Below, piece by piece: positions 44,093 through 55,000 of a stretch of DNA of 64,000 bases. The notes below the pieces were generated by a model that saw nothing but the letters and a program-made list of their open reading frames with translations, was not told where the DNA came from and did not search any database. The stretch is from NCBI RefSeq assembly GCF_013403565.1, contig NZ_CP058627.1, forward strand, positions 3,348,001-3,412,000, in the 5' to 3' direction. The DNA is from Chitinibacter bivalviorum. GTDB taxonomy: Bacteria > Pseudomonadota > Gammaproteobacteria > Burkholderiales > Chitinibacteraceae. Every line of letters starts with the position of its first letter. The first letter of the stretch is position 1. The translations under genes and the position numbers were made by a program.

Positions 44093-45412
44093 ATGTCTAT
44101 ACGAATTATTGCTGCAGCGGTCTTTGCTGCACATGCATCGATTTCTGCTGCGGCACCGCTGCCACAAGTCGTTGAAAAAGTCCTACAAACCAGCCCGGAT
44201 GTTCAAACTGATGTTGGGCAGCGCCATGCGAGTGATTCAGGTGTCGATGTTGCCAAGGCGGGTTATTATCCAAAAATCGATTTTATGCTGGGTGCGGGTT
44301 ACCAATACACCAGAGATCAAGCGACCCGCAAATCCAATAATGGCGCAGGGGTGAATTATGATCGACAAGGGGCACAGGCGCTGTTGAGCCAAATGCTGTT
44401 TGATGGCAATCAAACCGCCAGCGAAGTAGAGCGCAGAACTGCAATTCAAAAAAGTGCCGCGCATAAGGTGGCTAGCACCTCAGAAGATTTATCGTTAAAA
44501 GTCACCGAGGCTTATCTGGATGTTTTGCGTTATCAAGAATTATTAAAACTCACTCAGGCTAATCTCGAAGCGCATTTACGTACCCAAGACCAAGTGAAGC
44601 TGCGCACCTCGGGGGGATTTGGCAAGAAATCAGATGACGATCAGATTAATGCGCGCGTGGCTTTGGCAAAATCGAATTTGAGCGCAGCGCAATCTTCGCT
44701 CAATGAAGCACAAATTGCCTATTTACGTTTTGTTGGTGAAGCGCCAGAAGACCTCTTAAAGCCTGACGACCCCAAAAATTTACCCGCATCGCTCAAAGAG
44801 GCGGGAGACTGGGCGGTTAAAAATAATCGTCTATTGATGTCTGCCCAGGCCGATGCCGAGGCGGCGGAAGCACAATTCGGTGTGGCCAAAGGGCAGATGT
44901 ACCCACGTTTGGATCTTGAGGCTGGCGCAATTTATGAAAATGCCGAGTTCGGTGCCGAAGGCCCCGATGCGACTAATGTCTACGGTATGCTGCGGATGCG
45001 CTATGCATTTAAAAGCGGCGCTGATAAAGCCCATGTAGCCGAAACCAAATCCCAAGTGTATTCCGCGCAAGAATTAGCTCGTCGAGTTGAACGCCAGATT
45101 CGTCAAAATGCGGAGCTCTCTTGGAATGCAATGACAATCGCGGCTGAGCAAATCCCAATTTTGGCCGAGTATGCAGAATCTTCGAGGCTAGCCAGAGACG
45201 AATACAGCAAGCAATTTACCTTGGGGCAGCGCTCTTTGCTCGATTTGCTCGATAGCGAAAATGAGTATTTCACTGCCAGTCGTGATTTGGTCGATGGCGA
45301 ATACAAAGTGCTGCGCGCTAAATTCCGACTCTTGGCGGATGGTACGAATTTGCTGAGTACATTTGGTGTTCAACCTTTGGTGGAAACACAGTTGCCTGAT
45401 CCAAATAAATAG
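44093..45412 (+). CDS. lapE: TolC-family outer membrane protein of the Lap type I secretion system
   Basis: 439 residues from ATG 44093 (MSIRIIAAAVFAAHAS), with AGGAG upstream. A signal peptide ends near AAA/AP at residue 20. Two repeats of the outer membrane efflux fold follow, with long helices (AALSQMLFDGNQTASEVERR; RVERQIRQNAELSWNAM). The C-terminus (SLLDLLDSENEYFTASRDLVDGEYKVL) is the typical second-repeat signature. It forms the outer membrane channel for export of the RTX adhesin by LapB and LapC, which are the next genes. Confidence 0.9.
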   Translation: MSIRIIAAAVFAAHASISAAAPLPQVVEKVLQTSPDVQTDVGQRHASDSGVDVAKAGYYPKIDFMLGAGYQYTRDQATRKSNNGAGVNYDRQGAQALLSQMLFDGNQTASEVERRTAIQKSAAHKVASTSEDLSLKVTEAYLDVLRYQELLKLTQANLEAHLRTQDQVKLRTSGGFGKKSDDDQINARVALAKSNLSAAQSSLNEAQIAYLRFVGEAPEDLLKPDDPKNLPASLKEAGDWAVKNNRLLMSAQADAEAAEAQFGVAKGQMYPRLDLEAGAIYENAEFGAEGPDATNVYGMLRMRYAFKSGADKAHVAETKSQVYSAQELARRVERQIRQNAELSWNAMTIAAEQIPILAEYAESSRLARDEYSKQFTLGQRSLLDLLDSENEYFTASRDLVDGEYKVLRAKFRLLADGTNLLSTFGVQPLVETQLPDPNK

Positions 45413-45437
45413 CTGCTTTTTCTTTCTTACCATGACC

Positions 45438-45453
45438 TGTGATCTATATTACA
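45438..45453. promoter_or_regulatory. CRP/FNR-like site between lapE and lapB
   Basis: TGTGATCTATATTACA matches TGTGA-N6-TCACA at 9 of 10 positions. It is enclosed in a larger inverted repeat CATGACC / GGTCATG. It lies before a hairpin and about 100 bp before lapB. Confidence 0.4.
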
Positions 45454-45479
45454 AATGTGGCACATGGTCATGCTTTATC

Positions 45480-45502
45480 GAGCGCCGCAAGGCGCTCGTT
45501 TT
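45480..45502 (+). terminator. hairpin between lapE and lapB
   Basis: GAGCGCC / GGCGCTC stem with GCAA tetraloop and GTTTT. It may terminate lapE or attenuate read-through into lapB. Confidence 0.75.
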
Positions 45503-45540
45503 GCTTCGATGATGAACAAAATCAAGGTTGAGGTTACGCT

Positions 45541-47709
45541 GTGGAATCTACCCATTCAGCTCCTGCGCATGAAACCGCCATCCCGCTGGATGCGTTTGTT
45601 CCTGATGACCCCTTAACCATCTGCTTAATCCAGCTCACCCGCTATTATCAGCGCCCCTATACCGCGCAAACGTTGACCACTGGATTGCCCTTGGTCGGCA
45701 ATCAATTAAGCGCAGCGCTGTTTTCTCGTGCCGCCGCGCGAGCAGGGCTGAATGCTCGCTTAAAACGCCGCTCATTGGATGATTTGCCCGAGTTGGCTTT
45801 TCCAGTGGTTCTGCTTCTGAAAGATGGGCAAGCCTGTGTGGTGGTCAAGAAAGACAATGAAACTTGGACTATTCTCGACACCCATGCCATGGGCGGGGAG
45901 GTCGAGCTAGAGCAGCGGAAACTGGCTGAAATGTTTACGGGATTTGTGATCTTCGTAAAACCCAGTTTCGAGTTTGACCCGCACTATAGCCGAGCGTCTA
46001 TTCCACGCTTGCAACATTGGCTGTGGAGTAGTTTGAAGCTCTGCTATCCCTTGTATGGACATGTCTTGCTTGGGGCCTTCCTGATTAATCTATTTGCTTT
46101 GGCTTTACCGCTGTTTTCGATGAATGTGTACGATCGGGTTGTACCGAATCAAACCTATGAAACGCTCTGGGTTTTGGCTTTGGGGGTGGGGCTCTTATTG
46201 GTCTTTGATATGGTCATCAAGGTATTGCGGGCTTACTACATTGATCTAGCCGGCAAGCGCATCGATATCATGCTCTCGGCCCAGATTTTCGAGCATGTAC
46301 TGGGGATCAAAGTGCCCGCGCGTGCGGCCACGGTGGGCTCTATGGTGAGCCACTTTCAAGATTTCGAAGGTTTTCGCGATTTTATTACCTCGGCCACGAT
46401 GACCGTCATCGTGGATATCCCCTTTGTTATTTTGTTTTTACTGGTCATCTATTGGCTCGGCGGCTGGTTGGTTTTAATCCCTTTAACCTGCATCCCGATT
46501 ATGGTGCTGATGAGTTTGTTATTGCAGCGCCCCTTGGGTGAGCTGATTCGCAAGAGCTTTCAGGTGTCCTCACTCAAACAGGCGAGTTTGATTGAATCCT
46601 TAAGCGGGATAGACACGATCAAAGCCTGTGCCGCTGAATCGGTCGCTCAACATCGCTGGGAACGCATTATTGGTGAGTTTGGTCATCTGTCGATCAAAAC
46701 ACGCAGTCTCTCGTCGATGATTGTGACGCAAGCTGGGTTTGTGCAGCAATTTGCCACGATTGCACTGGTGGTTGCCGGGGTGTATTTGATTGGGCTGCAT
46801 GAGCTCACCCTCGGTGGCCTGATTGCGTGCTCCTTGCTCTTGGGGCGAACCTTGGCGCCCTTTGCGCAGGTGGCCAGCTTAATTAGCCGGTATCACCACG
46901 CCAAAGCGGGCTTGATGGGAATGCAAACTCTGATGGAGCAGCCTGTTGAGCGCCCGGCAGGGCATGACTTTGTCAATCGAGCCAATTTTCGCGGCGAGAT
47001 TGAGTTCCGAAATGTCAATTTTAGCTACCCGGGGCAAGATGTCCTTGCTTTGGATAATGTGTCATTTCGCATCGCGCCTGGGGAGAGGGTCGCCATTATT
47101 GGGCGGATTGGCTCAGGTAAAAGCACCTTAGAAAAACTAATCCTCGGTTTTCATGCTCCAAATTCTGGTGCGGTTTGGGTCGATGGCGTCGATATTCGGC
47201 AAATTGATCCGGCGCAGTTACGGCATAACATTGGTTATGTGCCAGAGGATGTTTTCCTCTTTGATGGTTCAGTGAAGGAAAACATCGTATTACCCGCTCC
47301 ATATGTCGATGACGCCATGATGCTTGATGCGGCTGAAATTGCGGGGGCCAATGAGTTTGTCTATCGACATCCCAAAGGCTTTGATATGCGCGTCGGTGAG
47401 CGCGGCGCGGCGTTATCTGGCGGGCAAAAACAAACGATAGGCATTGCTCGCGCACTGCTTTTGAACCCTGCGATTTATTTATTTGATGAAGTGACCAGTG
47501 CTTTGGATAACCGAAGTGAGGAGCAATTTAAGCAGCGCTTTGCGCGACGGCTAACGAATCAACATACCTTGATCTTGATTACGCATCGAATGTCGATGTT
47601 GACTTTGGTTGACCGTGTCATGGTAATGGACGGCGGCCGCATGATCGCGGATGGGCCAAAAGAAGAAGTATTAGCTCTGTTATCAGGAGGGAAACTTCGT
47701 GCGGCATAA
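45541..47709 (+). CDS. lapB: type I secretion ABC transporter (LapB-type)
   Basis: 722 residues, GTG start. Residues about 20-135 are a C39-peptidase-like domain in which the catalytic Cys position has been lost (DDPLTICLIQLTRYY), as in LapB and HlyB, so it binds rather than cuts the substrate. Six transmembrane helices span about 155-430. The ATPase domain has Walker A IGRIGSGKST, signature LSGGQKQTIG, Walker B AIYLFDEVTSALD and switch His in LITHRMS. It exports the large RTX adhesin encoded downstream. It overlaps lapC by 11 bp. Confidence 0.94.
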   Translation: MESTHSAPAHETAIPLDAFVPDDPLTICLIQLTRYYQRPYTAQTLTTGLPLVGNQLSAALFSRAAARAGLNARLKRRSLDDLPELAFPVVLLLKDGQACVVVKKDNETWTILDTHAMGGEVELEQRKLAEMFTGFVIFVKPSFEFDPHYSRASIPRLQHWLWSSLKLCYPLYGHVLLGAFLINLFALALPLFSMNVYDRVVPNQTYETLWVLALGVGLLLVFDMVIKVLRAYYIDLAGKRIDIMLSAQIFEHVLGIKVPARAATVGSMVSHFQDFEGFRDFITSATMTVIVDIPFVILFLLVIYWLGGWLVLIPLTCIPIMVLMSLLLQRPLGELIRKSFQVSSLKQASLIESLSGIDTIKACAAESVAQHRWERIIGEFGHLSIKTRSLSSMIVTQAGFVQQFATIALVVAGVYLIGLHELTLGGLIACSLLLGRTLAPFAQVASLISRYHHAKAGLMGMQTLMEQPVERPAGHDFVNRANFRGEIEFRNVNFSYPGQDVLALDNVSFRIAPGERVAIIGRIGSGKSTLEKLILGFHAPNSGAVWVDGVDIRQIDPAQLRHNIGYVPEDVFLFDGSVKENIVLPAPYVDDAMMLDAAEIAGANEFVYRHPKGFDMRVGERGAALSGGQKQTIGIARALLLNPAIYLFDEVTSALDNRSEEQFKQRFARRLTNQHTLILITHRMSMLTLVDRVMVMDGGRMIADGPKEEVLALLSGGKLRAA

Positions 47710-49030
47710 ACAAGATATCCGGCAAGAAGACCTACGCTTTTTAGGGGAAGGTGCCGCAGCAGTTTTGGGCGAATCGACGTGGTTTGCCAACAGCATGCTG
47801 TATATCAGTTTGGCCTTGTGTGTGGTGTTGCTGCTGTGGGCTTCATTGGCTGAAATCGATGAAGTCACTGTGGCAGAAGGCAAAGTGATTCCATCGAGCC
47901 AAATCCAGGTCATTCAAAATCTGGAAGGTGGGATCGTCGCCAAAATCAATGTCAAAGTTGGTGAAGTCGTGCGCAAAGGTCAAGTCGTGATGAAGCTCGA
48001 CGAGAAACGTTTTTCGTCGAGTTTGGGTGAAACCACGGTCAAGCATGATGCATTGTCGGCAAAAATGGCTCGCCTGAGTGCCGAGGCAAATGGGCAAAAT
48101 TTTGAACCAGCAGAAAATTTGATTAAGAAAAACCCGCAAGTTATTGAGCTAGAGCGCCAGCTCTTTGCTTCTCGTCGCCGAGAGGTTGAATCATCGGTGG
48201 CTATTTTGCGTAGCGAGGTCGAGCAGCGGGGGCATGAAATCGCCGAAACACGAGCCAAAATTAGCAAGCTCGAATCGGGCTTAAAGTTGGCCAATGATGA
48301 GTACGTATTGAGCAAACCTCTGGCGGAAAAACGGGTGATTTCTGAAGTTGAGTTTATGCATCTCAAGCGCCAAATCAGTGATTTGACTGGTGAACTAAGT
48401 GAAACTCGGTTGGCGATTCCTCGTTTGCAAAGCAGTCAGGCCGAGGCAAATGGCAAGATTGCGAGTGTTTACGCTAAATTTCGCGCCGATGCCGCAAATG
48501 AATTAGCAACAGTGCGGGCCGAGCTTGAAACCACCTCAGCCACAACGGTGGCATTAAATGACCGATTTGATCGCACTACGATACGTGCGCCACTGGATGG
48601 CATTGTGAAGCTGATCAAGGTCAATACCGTCGGTGGTGTTTTGCAGCCGGGGATGGATGTGATGGAAATCGTCCCCTTGGAGGATAATTTACTCATCGAA
48701 GCCAAAATTCGCCCCATGGACATTGGCTTTTTGCGGCCTGGCCAACATGCCACGGTGAAGCTGACCGCCTATGATTATTCGATTTATGGTGGTTTAGATG
48801 CCAATGTAGAAACTATCACCGCCGATTCAATTACCAATGAAAAGAATGAGAGCTTTTACTTGGTGCGGGTGCGCACCCAAAGCAATCACCTTGGTGCAAC
48901 CAAGAAAAACCTGACGATTATTCCCGGAATGTTATCAACGGTACATATACGCACTGGCAAAAAAACAGTGCTGCAATATTTGCTCAAACCCATTATCAAA
49001 GCTAAAGACGACGCTTTACGTGAACGTTGA
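47699..49030 (+). CDS. lapC: HlyD-family membrane fusion protein (LapC-type)
   Basis: 443 residues, GTG start with AGGAGGG inside the end of lapB. One transmembrane segment (about 37-57), a lipoyl-like half (VIQNLEGGIVAKINVKVGEVV), long coiled-coil helices (about 105-270, rich in Glu, Arg and Ser) and the second lipoyl half plus beta-barrel (RTTIRAPLDGIVKLIKVNTVGG, YSIYGGLDANVETI). It bridges LapB to the TolC-like channel. The C-terminus ends with the typical ...YLLKPIIKAKDDAL of type I secretion adaptors. Confidence 0.93.
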   Translation: MRHKQDIRQEDLRFLGEGAAAVLGESTWFANSMLYISLALCVVLLLWASLAEIDEVTVAEGKVIPSSQIQVIQNLEGGIVAKINVKVGEVVRKGQVVMKLDEKRFSSSLGETTVKHDALSAKMARLSAEANGQNFEPAENLIKKNPQVIELERQLFASRRREVESSVAILRSEVEQRGHEIAETRAKISKLESGLKLANDEYVLSKPLAEKRVISEVEFMHLKRQISDLTGELSETRLAIPRLQSSQAEANGKIASVYAKFRADAANELATVRAELETTSATTVALNDRFDRTTIRAPLDGIVKLIKVNTVGGVLQPGMDVMEIVPLEDNLLIEAKIRPMDIGFLRPGQHATVKLTAYDYSIYGGLDANVETITADSITNEKNESFYLVRVRTQSNHLGATKKNLTIIPGMLSTVHIRTGKKTVLQYLLKPIIKAKDDALRER

Positions 49031-49045
49031 ACGAATTTTTGACAT

Positions 49046-49078
49046 AAAAAATCCCCGCCCTTTGAGGCGGGGATTTTT
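49046..49078. terminator. bidirectional terminator between lapC and the adhesin gene
   Basis: AAAAATCCCCGCC / GGCGGGGATTTTT perfect 13-bp stem with a 6-nt loop. A-run and T-run on both sides make it serve both converging genes. Confidence 0.93.
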
Positions 49079-49093
49079 GTTTGATGGATCTCG

Positions 49094-52000
49094 CTAGTGA
49101 CTGGTTTTGATTTCACCATTATCCAGCAAGTGATGCAGCAGATCCGTTGCATTAACCCCTGTCAGTGTCGCCACTTGAACTGGGGCCGCGCTTGTACCAG
49201 AGCCATCCGCATCAAACATGACTTTGGTATTGGCGCCATCCTGCACGAATTGCAAGAATGCACCCGCTGCAGCTTCACTGGAGTTGAATGTCGCAGCAGT
49301 GCTTGGAGTTAGTAAGTCGCTGATGTCAAGGATATCCCCTTGCACAAGGCCTGCAACTTTGGGCGCAACGGTGAAGTCTTGAATGGTGTCTTTGCCATTG
49401 TCGCTTGCCGTGCTGCTAAATACAAATGTATCAACACCGCTGCCACCATTCAGAATGTCATTACCTTTGCCTCCAATTAATACGTCATTGCCACTATCGC
49501 CATTGATTGTGTCATCTCCAATTCCGCCATACAGAACATCGTTCCCATCTCCGCCGTTCAGTGTGTCGTTGCCGGTTCCACCATCTAACCTATCGTGGCC
49601 AGCATTGCCATTGATGGTGTCGTTGCCGTCATTGCCATCAATGGTGTCATTAAACGCTGTACCTGTGAGGGTGTGTCCACCTGTGGTGTCATAAACATTA
49701 CTGCCGCTGTCTGCTGCAGCAATTGTCACGCCGAGATTTTTACTGGCACTGACATCTCCATCATTATCGATCAATTGGAACGATATATTTTCTGTTAATG
49801 CTGTAGTTAAAGAGGCTGGCCCCGTGAAGTGAGCAACGCCAGTGTCCATATCTACTGTGAATGTTCCCCCATTGAGCGTGCTACCAGTCTGTGTGTTTAC
49901 GGTGAGCTCATGAGTAGTGGCATCATAGGAATAAATATTCCCTGTCTGAGTCATGGTTTTGCTTGCATCACCAAAGCTGTAGGTATGGCCGTCGATAATA
50001 ATGTTATTCACATGGCCACCGTCTGCGCCAAAGCTACCACCATTATCGAGCAGGCTAAAATTCAAAACGGGTTGGGCACTATTGACCAATGCGCTAGGTA
50101 GGTTGCTGGCATTGGTTACCAGCGTAACGCCACTGCTTGGATCAGTATTGGTCACGCCATCGTATGCAATGGGCTCTAGCGTACTCAGAGTGGCTCCGGT
50201 ACCAATGCCAAACGCTAAGGATTTAATATCATTGATGTCGACAAAATGTGTCCAAGCGCCAATTTCACTACCTGTGATTCCTCCTCCAACAGTAGGAACG
50301 CCATCAGATAGGAAGTAGCTGACGTTTTGTACCCCTTCCCCTGTTAATTTGCCATAGTCATTATAGTGCGTGGTAATTTGAGCTAAGGCCGCGTCAAAAT
50401 TGGTGTTGCCACCAGCACTTAAAAGATTAATAAGTGCTTTTGCCGCGCCAATTGAAAGCCAAGTGTTCGAGCCTTGTAGTGAGGCATCACTGGAGAAGTT
50501 GACCAACATTATTCGGACATCACCTAATGCGTCGTACTGATCAATTACATTGCTAAGTGCCTGTTTCGCAAGATCCAATTTGCTGCCTTGCATGCTGCCG
50601 GACACATCGATGGTAAGTACGAGATTGGTTTCCACTACATGAGTAGCACTAGACAGGCTAATGTCTTTGGCAATCGGCGCATCATCGACGACGCCGATTC
50701 GGATTGTGCCATTGGCGGTACTCCCATCGGTCTCAATCGCAGAAACGGCCAAGGTATCAATTAACGTATCATTGCCTGCGGCACTGTGGGTTTCCGCCGC
50801 TTGCAAGGTATAAGTGTAATTCAAGGTCCAAGTATGATCTGCGGCGTTATAGCTACTTCCCGTGATGCTTAAGCTATTACCAAGCGCGCTGACTGCGGAT
50901 GGATCAGTAAAGTGCGGTGTCCATGATCCGTCTGCCGCCTGGGTAAAGCTGACCGTCGCTGTGTTACCAGCCCCCGTTCCAATGGTGACATGGTCAAGAC
51001 CATCGATCGATTTAACTGTAAATGAGCCCGCCAGCGATGTAGGCTGAGTGGTTGGATCGCTATCCGCCAATGAGCCTGAAGGTAAACCTGCTTCATTCAC
51101 CGTTCCCGAGTTGGTTTCTGTGATGAGTTTATTGTCGAGGGCAATGGCATCATCCGCCCCGTTCACCGAAATGGTGAGCGTTTGGCTAGACCGATCACCA
51201 TCTGCATCGGTGATGGTGTAGGTAAACACCTCGGTAGGATGCTCGTTGTTGCCCAGTTCTTGTACCGCATTGCTGCTGTTATGCAGGCTATAGGTGTAGC
51301 TGCCATCGCTATTGAGTGACAGACTGCCATATTGGCCATTGATGCTGGTTGGTGTACCTGTATGTACCTCTTGCACATTGGTGCCAAAGCCAATGTGGGT
51401 GACCATCACATTGCGATCGGCGCCTTGCACGTCGGCAACACCATCGCTGCTGTTGCTATCGTGGGAGCCCGCGAGGTCAACACCCGTAATCACATTGCCA
51501 GTGGCGATCGTTGAGCTGGCATCTTCTGTCACACTATCAAAATCGGCTTTAGCCGTTGGCACATCATCCACCACAGTAATGCTGAGCGTACCATTGGCGG
51601 TGCTGCCATCGGTTTCTAAGGCCATCACACTTAAGGTATCGCTCACGTTGTCATTGCCTGGTGCGCTGTGGGTTTCTGGTGCATTCAGGGTATAGCTGTA
51701 GCTGAAGGTCCACGTGTGGCTTGTAGAGCTATACACTGCATTTGTCACGGTCAGGCTATTGCCCAAAGCGCTGTCAGCGGACGAGTCGGCGACGCTCGCG
51801 CTCCATGATCCATCAGGGGCTTGAGTGAAATTGACACGCGCAGTATTGGCCCCAGTGCCGATCGTCACATGATCGAGCCCATCGATCGATTTGATGGTGA
51901 ACGAGCTGGTGAAGGTGGTTGGGTCGGTCGTTGCATCGCCATCTGCTTTCGAGCCCGTCGACAAGCCTGCTTCATACACGGTACCTGAGCTGACTTCGCC

Positions 52001-55000
52001 GCTGAGTTTCGTGTCGAGCACAATGGCATCATCAGCGCCGTTCACTGTAATGGTGAGGGAGGTTAAGTTGGAAACATCGCCATCGGCATCTTTAATGCTG
52101 TAGCTAAATACATCGGTAGGATGCTCGTTATTGCCCAGCTCTTGTACCGCATTGCTGCTGTTATTGAGTGTATAGGTGTAGCTGCCATCGCTGTTGAGTA
52201 GCAAGGTGCCGTATTTACCATCGATGCTGGTTGGTGCATCTGTCGTCACGGCTTGTACATTGGTACCGAAGATCACTTGAGTGACTTTGGCGGGTTGGTC
52301 TGCACCTTGTACATCGGCCACGCCGCCATTCAGATCACCCAGTAAGACATTGCCGCTGGTTTGCACCGCTGGTAATTCTTGTACTCCTTCAAACTCAGAG
52401 TTGAAATCATTGGCGCTAATGTTGTTGCTATCGGCTTTGGCGATGGGGATATCGTCATTGATCTCGATAGTGATGGTGGCACTAGCTGCAGGAGCTACTC
52501 CATCCGAAACACTGACAGTAAAGGAGTCCGTTTCAACTTGATTGGCAATATCAGGTACTGCGCCAGAAAGTGTGTAGGTATAGCTATAAACACCATTGTT
52601 ATAGCTGTCGATCAGCACAGACCCATGGGAGGTATTGGCGGTTTGACCCACGAGGGCGGCCAGATCAACAAACTCGCCCGTACCGGTGCCAATCACAAAG
52701 GTCGTGCCCGCCACGGTGACGGAATGGATATCGCCCAAGCCATCGGCATCGGCGACGGTAAAGGTACCGCTGGCGGTGATGGTGCTCACCCCCGCATTCG
52801 TACCGGTCGCCAGACCAGACTCATAAACGGTGTCATTGCCTTCGCCGTCATTGCCATTATCAGTGGTGATGGTAGGGCCATCATTTGCGCCTTTGATCGT
52901 AATGGTCAATGTCGCGGGGCTGGTCGTTCCATCGGCATCTTGAACGGTGTAGTGCAAGACATAATCGGTCTGATCACTGCCCGTCAGTGCTTGCGTTGCA
53001 CTGAGCCCATTGTTGAGCGTATAGCTCCAATGCCCATCGCTATCTTGTACCAAGGTGCCGAAGTTTTGCAGCGCCGTGATCGTTGCGGCATCGCCTGTAC
53101 TCCAACCCGCAAAGGATTTAGGTGAATCCGCGCCAGACACATCGTTGTCGAGCACATTCCCTGACACTACATTGCTGGCCGCATCTTCCGTCACACTCAC
53201 GTGTTCGGAAGTCGATACGGGGGCATCATCCACGATATTGATGGTGACGGTCACTGGCGCTGAAGCGCCGCTGCCATCGGCCACACTGACATTAAAGCTA
53301 TCGCTCTCGGCACTGCCTGAGGTGACGGGGCTGGTTAAAGTGTAGGTATAGCCAAAGACGCCATTGTTATAGCTGTCGATCAGCACAGACCCATGGGAGG
53401 TATTGGCGGTTTGACCCACGAGGGCGGCCAGATCAGCCAAACCACCCGCACCAATCACAAAGGTCGTGCCCGCCACGGTGACGGAATGGATATCGCCCAA
53501 GCCATCGGCATCGGCGACGGTAAAGGTACCGCTGGCGGTGATGGTGCTCACCCCCGCATTCGTACCGGTCGCCAGACCAGACTCATAAACGGTGTCATTG
53601 CCTTCGCCTTCATTACCATTATCGGTGGTGATGGTGGGGGGGGCGTTGAGTGGGGTCACGCCAATATTGACGACTAAAGTATCAGTACCGCCTTTGCCAT
53701 CATCGACCATAGCCGTAAAGCTATCTGGGCCGTTGTAGTTGGTATTGGGGGTGTAGAGCCAAGTGCCATCGGCATTCACTGTGACCGTACCGTGGGCGGG
53801 TTGATTGCCGGTAAGGCTAAAGGTCAGGCTATCGCCATCCGCATCAGTGGCGGCCAGTTTGCCGCCGATAGGCGTGTCTTCGGGCGTAGTGACGCTGACA
53901 TCATCGCCCAATGGGGCGAGGTTTTCAGGGTCAACAATAACAGGTGGATCGTTAACTGGGGTGACGCCAATATTGACGACTAAAGTATCGGTGCCGCCTT
54001 TGCCATCATCGACCATAGCCGTAAAGCTATCTGGGCCGTTGTAGTTGGTATTGGGGGTGTAGAGCCAAGTGCCATCGGCATTCACGGTGACCGTACCGTG
54101 GGCGGGTTGATTGCCTGTCAGGCTAAAGGTCAGCGTATCGCCATCCGCATCAGTGGCGGCCAGTTTGCCACCGATAGGCGTGTCTTCGGGCGTAGTGACG
54201 CTGACATCATCGCCCAATGGGGCGAGGTTTTCAGGGTTAACCAGTACGGGTGGATCGTTGACTGGTGTGACGCCAATATTGACGACTAAAGTATCAGTGC
54301 CGCCTTTGCCATCATCGACCAAAGCCGTAAAGCTATCTGGGCCGTTGTAGTTGGTATTGGGGGTGTAGAGCCAAGTGCCATCGGCATTCACGGTGACGGT
54401 GCCGTGGGCGGGTTGATTGCCTGTCAGGCTAAAGGTCAGCGTATCGCCATCCACGTCAGTGGCAGCCAGTTTACCGCCGACTGGCGTGTCTTCGGGTGTA
54501 GTGACACTGACGTCATCGCCCAATGGGGCGAGGTTTTCAGGGTTAAGCAGTACGGGTGGATCATTAACAGGGGTAACGCCGACAGTAACGGTGGCGGTTG
54601 ATGTGCCGCCTTGTCCATCGCTAATGGTGTAGGTGAAACTATCGGGGCCGTTGTAATTGGCGTTGGGTGTATAGGTGATCGAGCCATCGGCGTTGAGTAT
54701 CACTGTACCGTTGCCTGCTGTGCCGACACCAATAATGGTGAGTGGGTTGCCATCTGCATCGCTGTCATTGGCAAGCAGTGTCGTACCTTGAATCACCAGT
54801 GGCGTATCTTCGTTGGTGTTCAGTGCATCATTCAAAGCATTCGGTGGGCTGGCTGGAGTAAAGGTGTCATTGTTGGCTACGGGCGGTGTATTTGTTGGCG
54901 TGATGGCGTTGCTCGCATCAGGGGGGATCAAGCTCACGCTTTGGATCACTGGTGTAGTTGCAAAACCGGTATCAACAGCAACCCTTGATTCAGGAGAATC

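Noticed and set aside
52379..53125. 248-codon open frame antisense to the adhesin
   Set aside because: Shadow of the repeat region; related shadows recur with each repeat, which explains their similarity.
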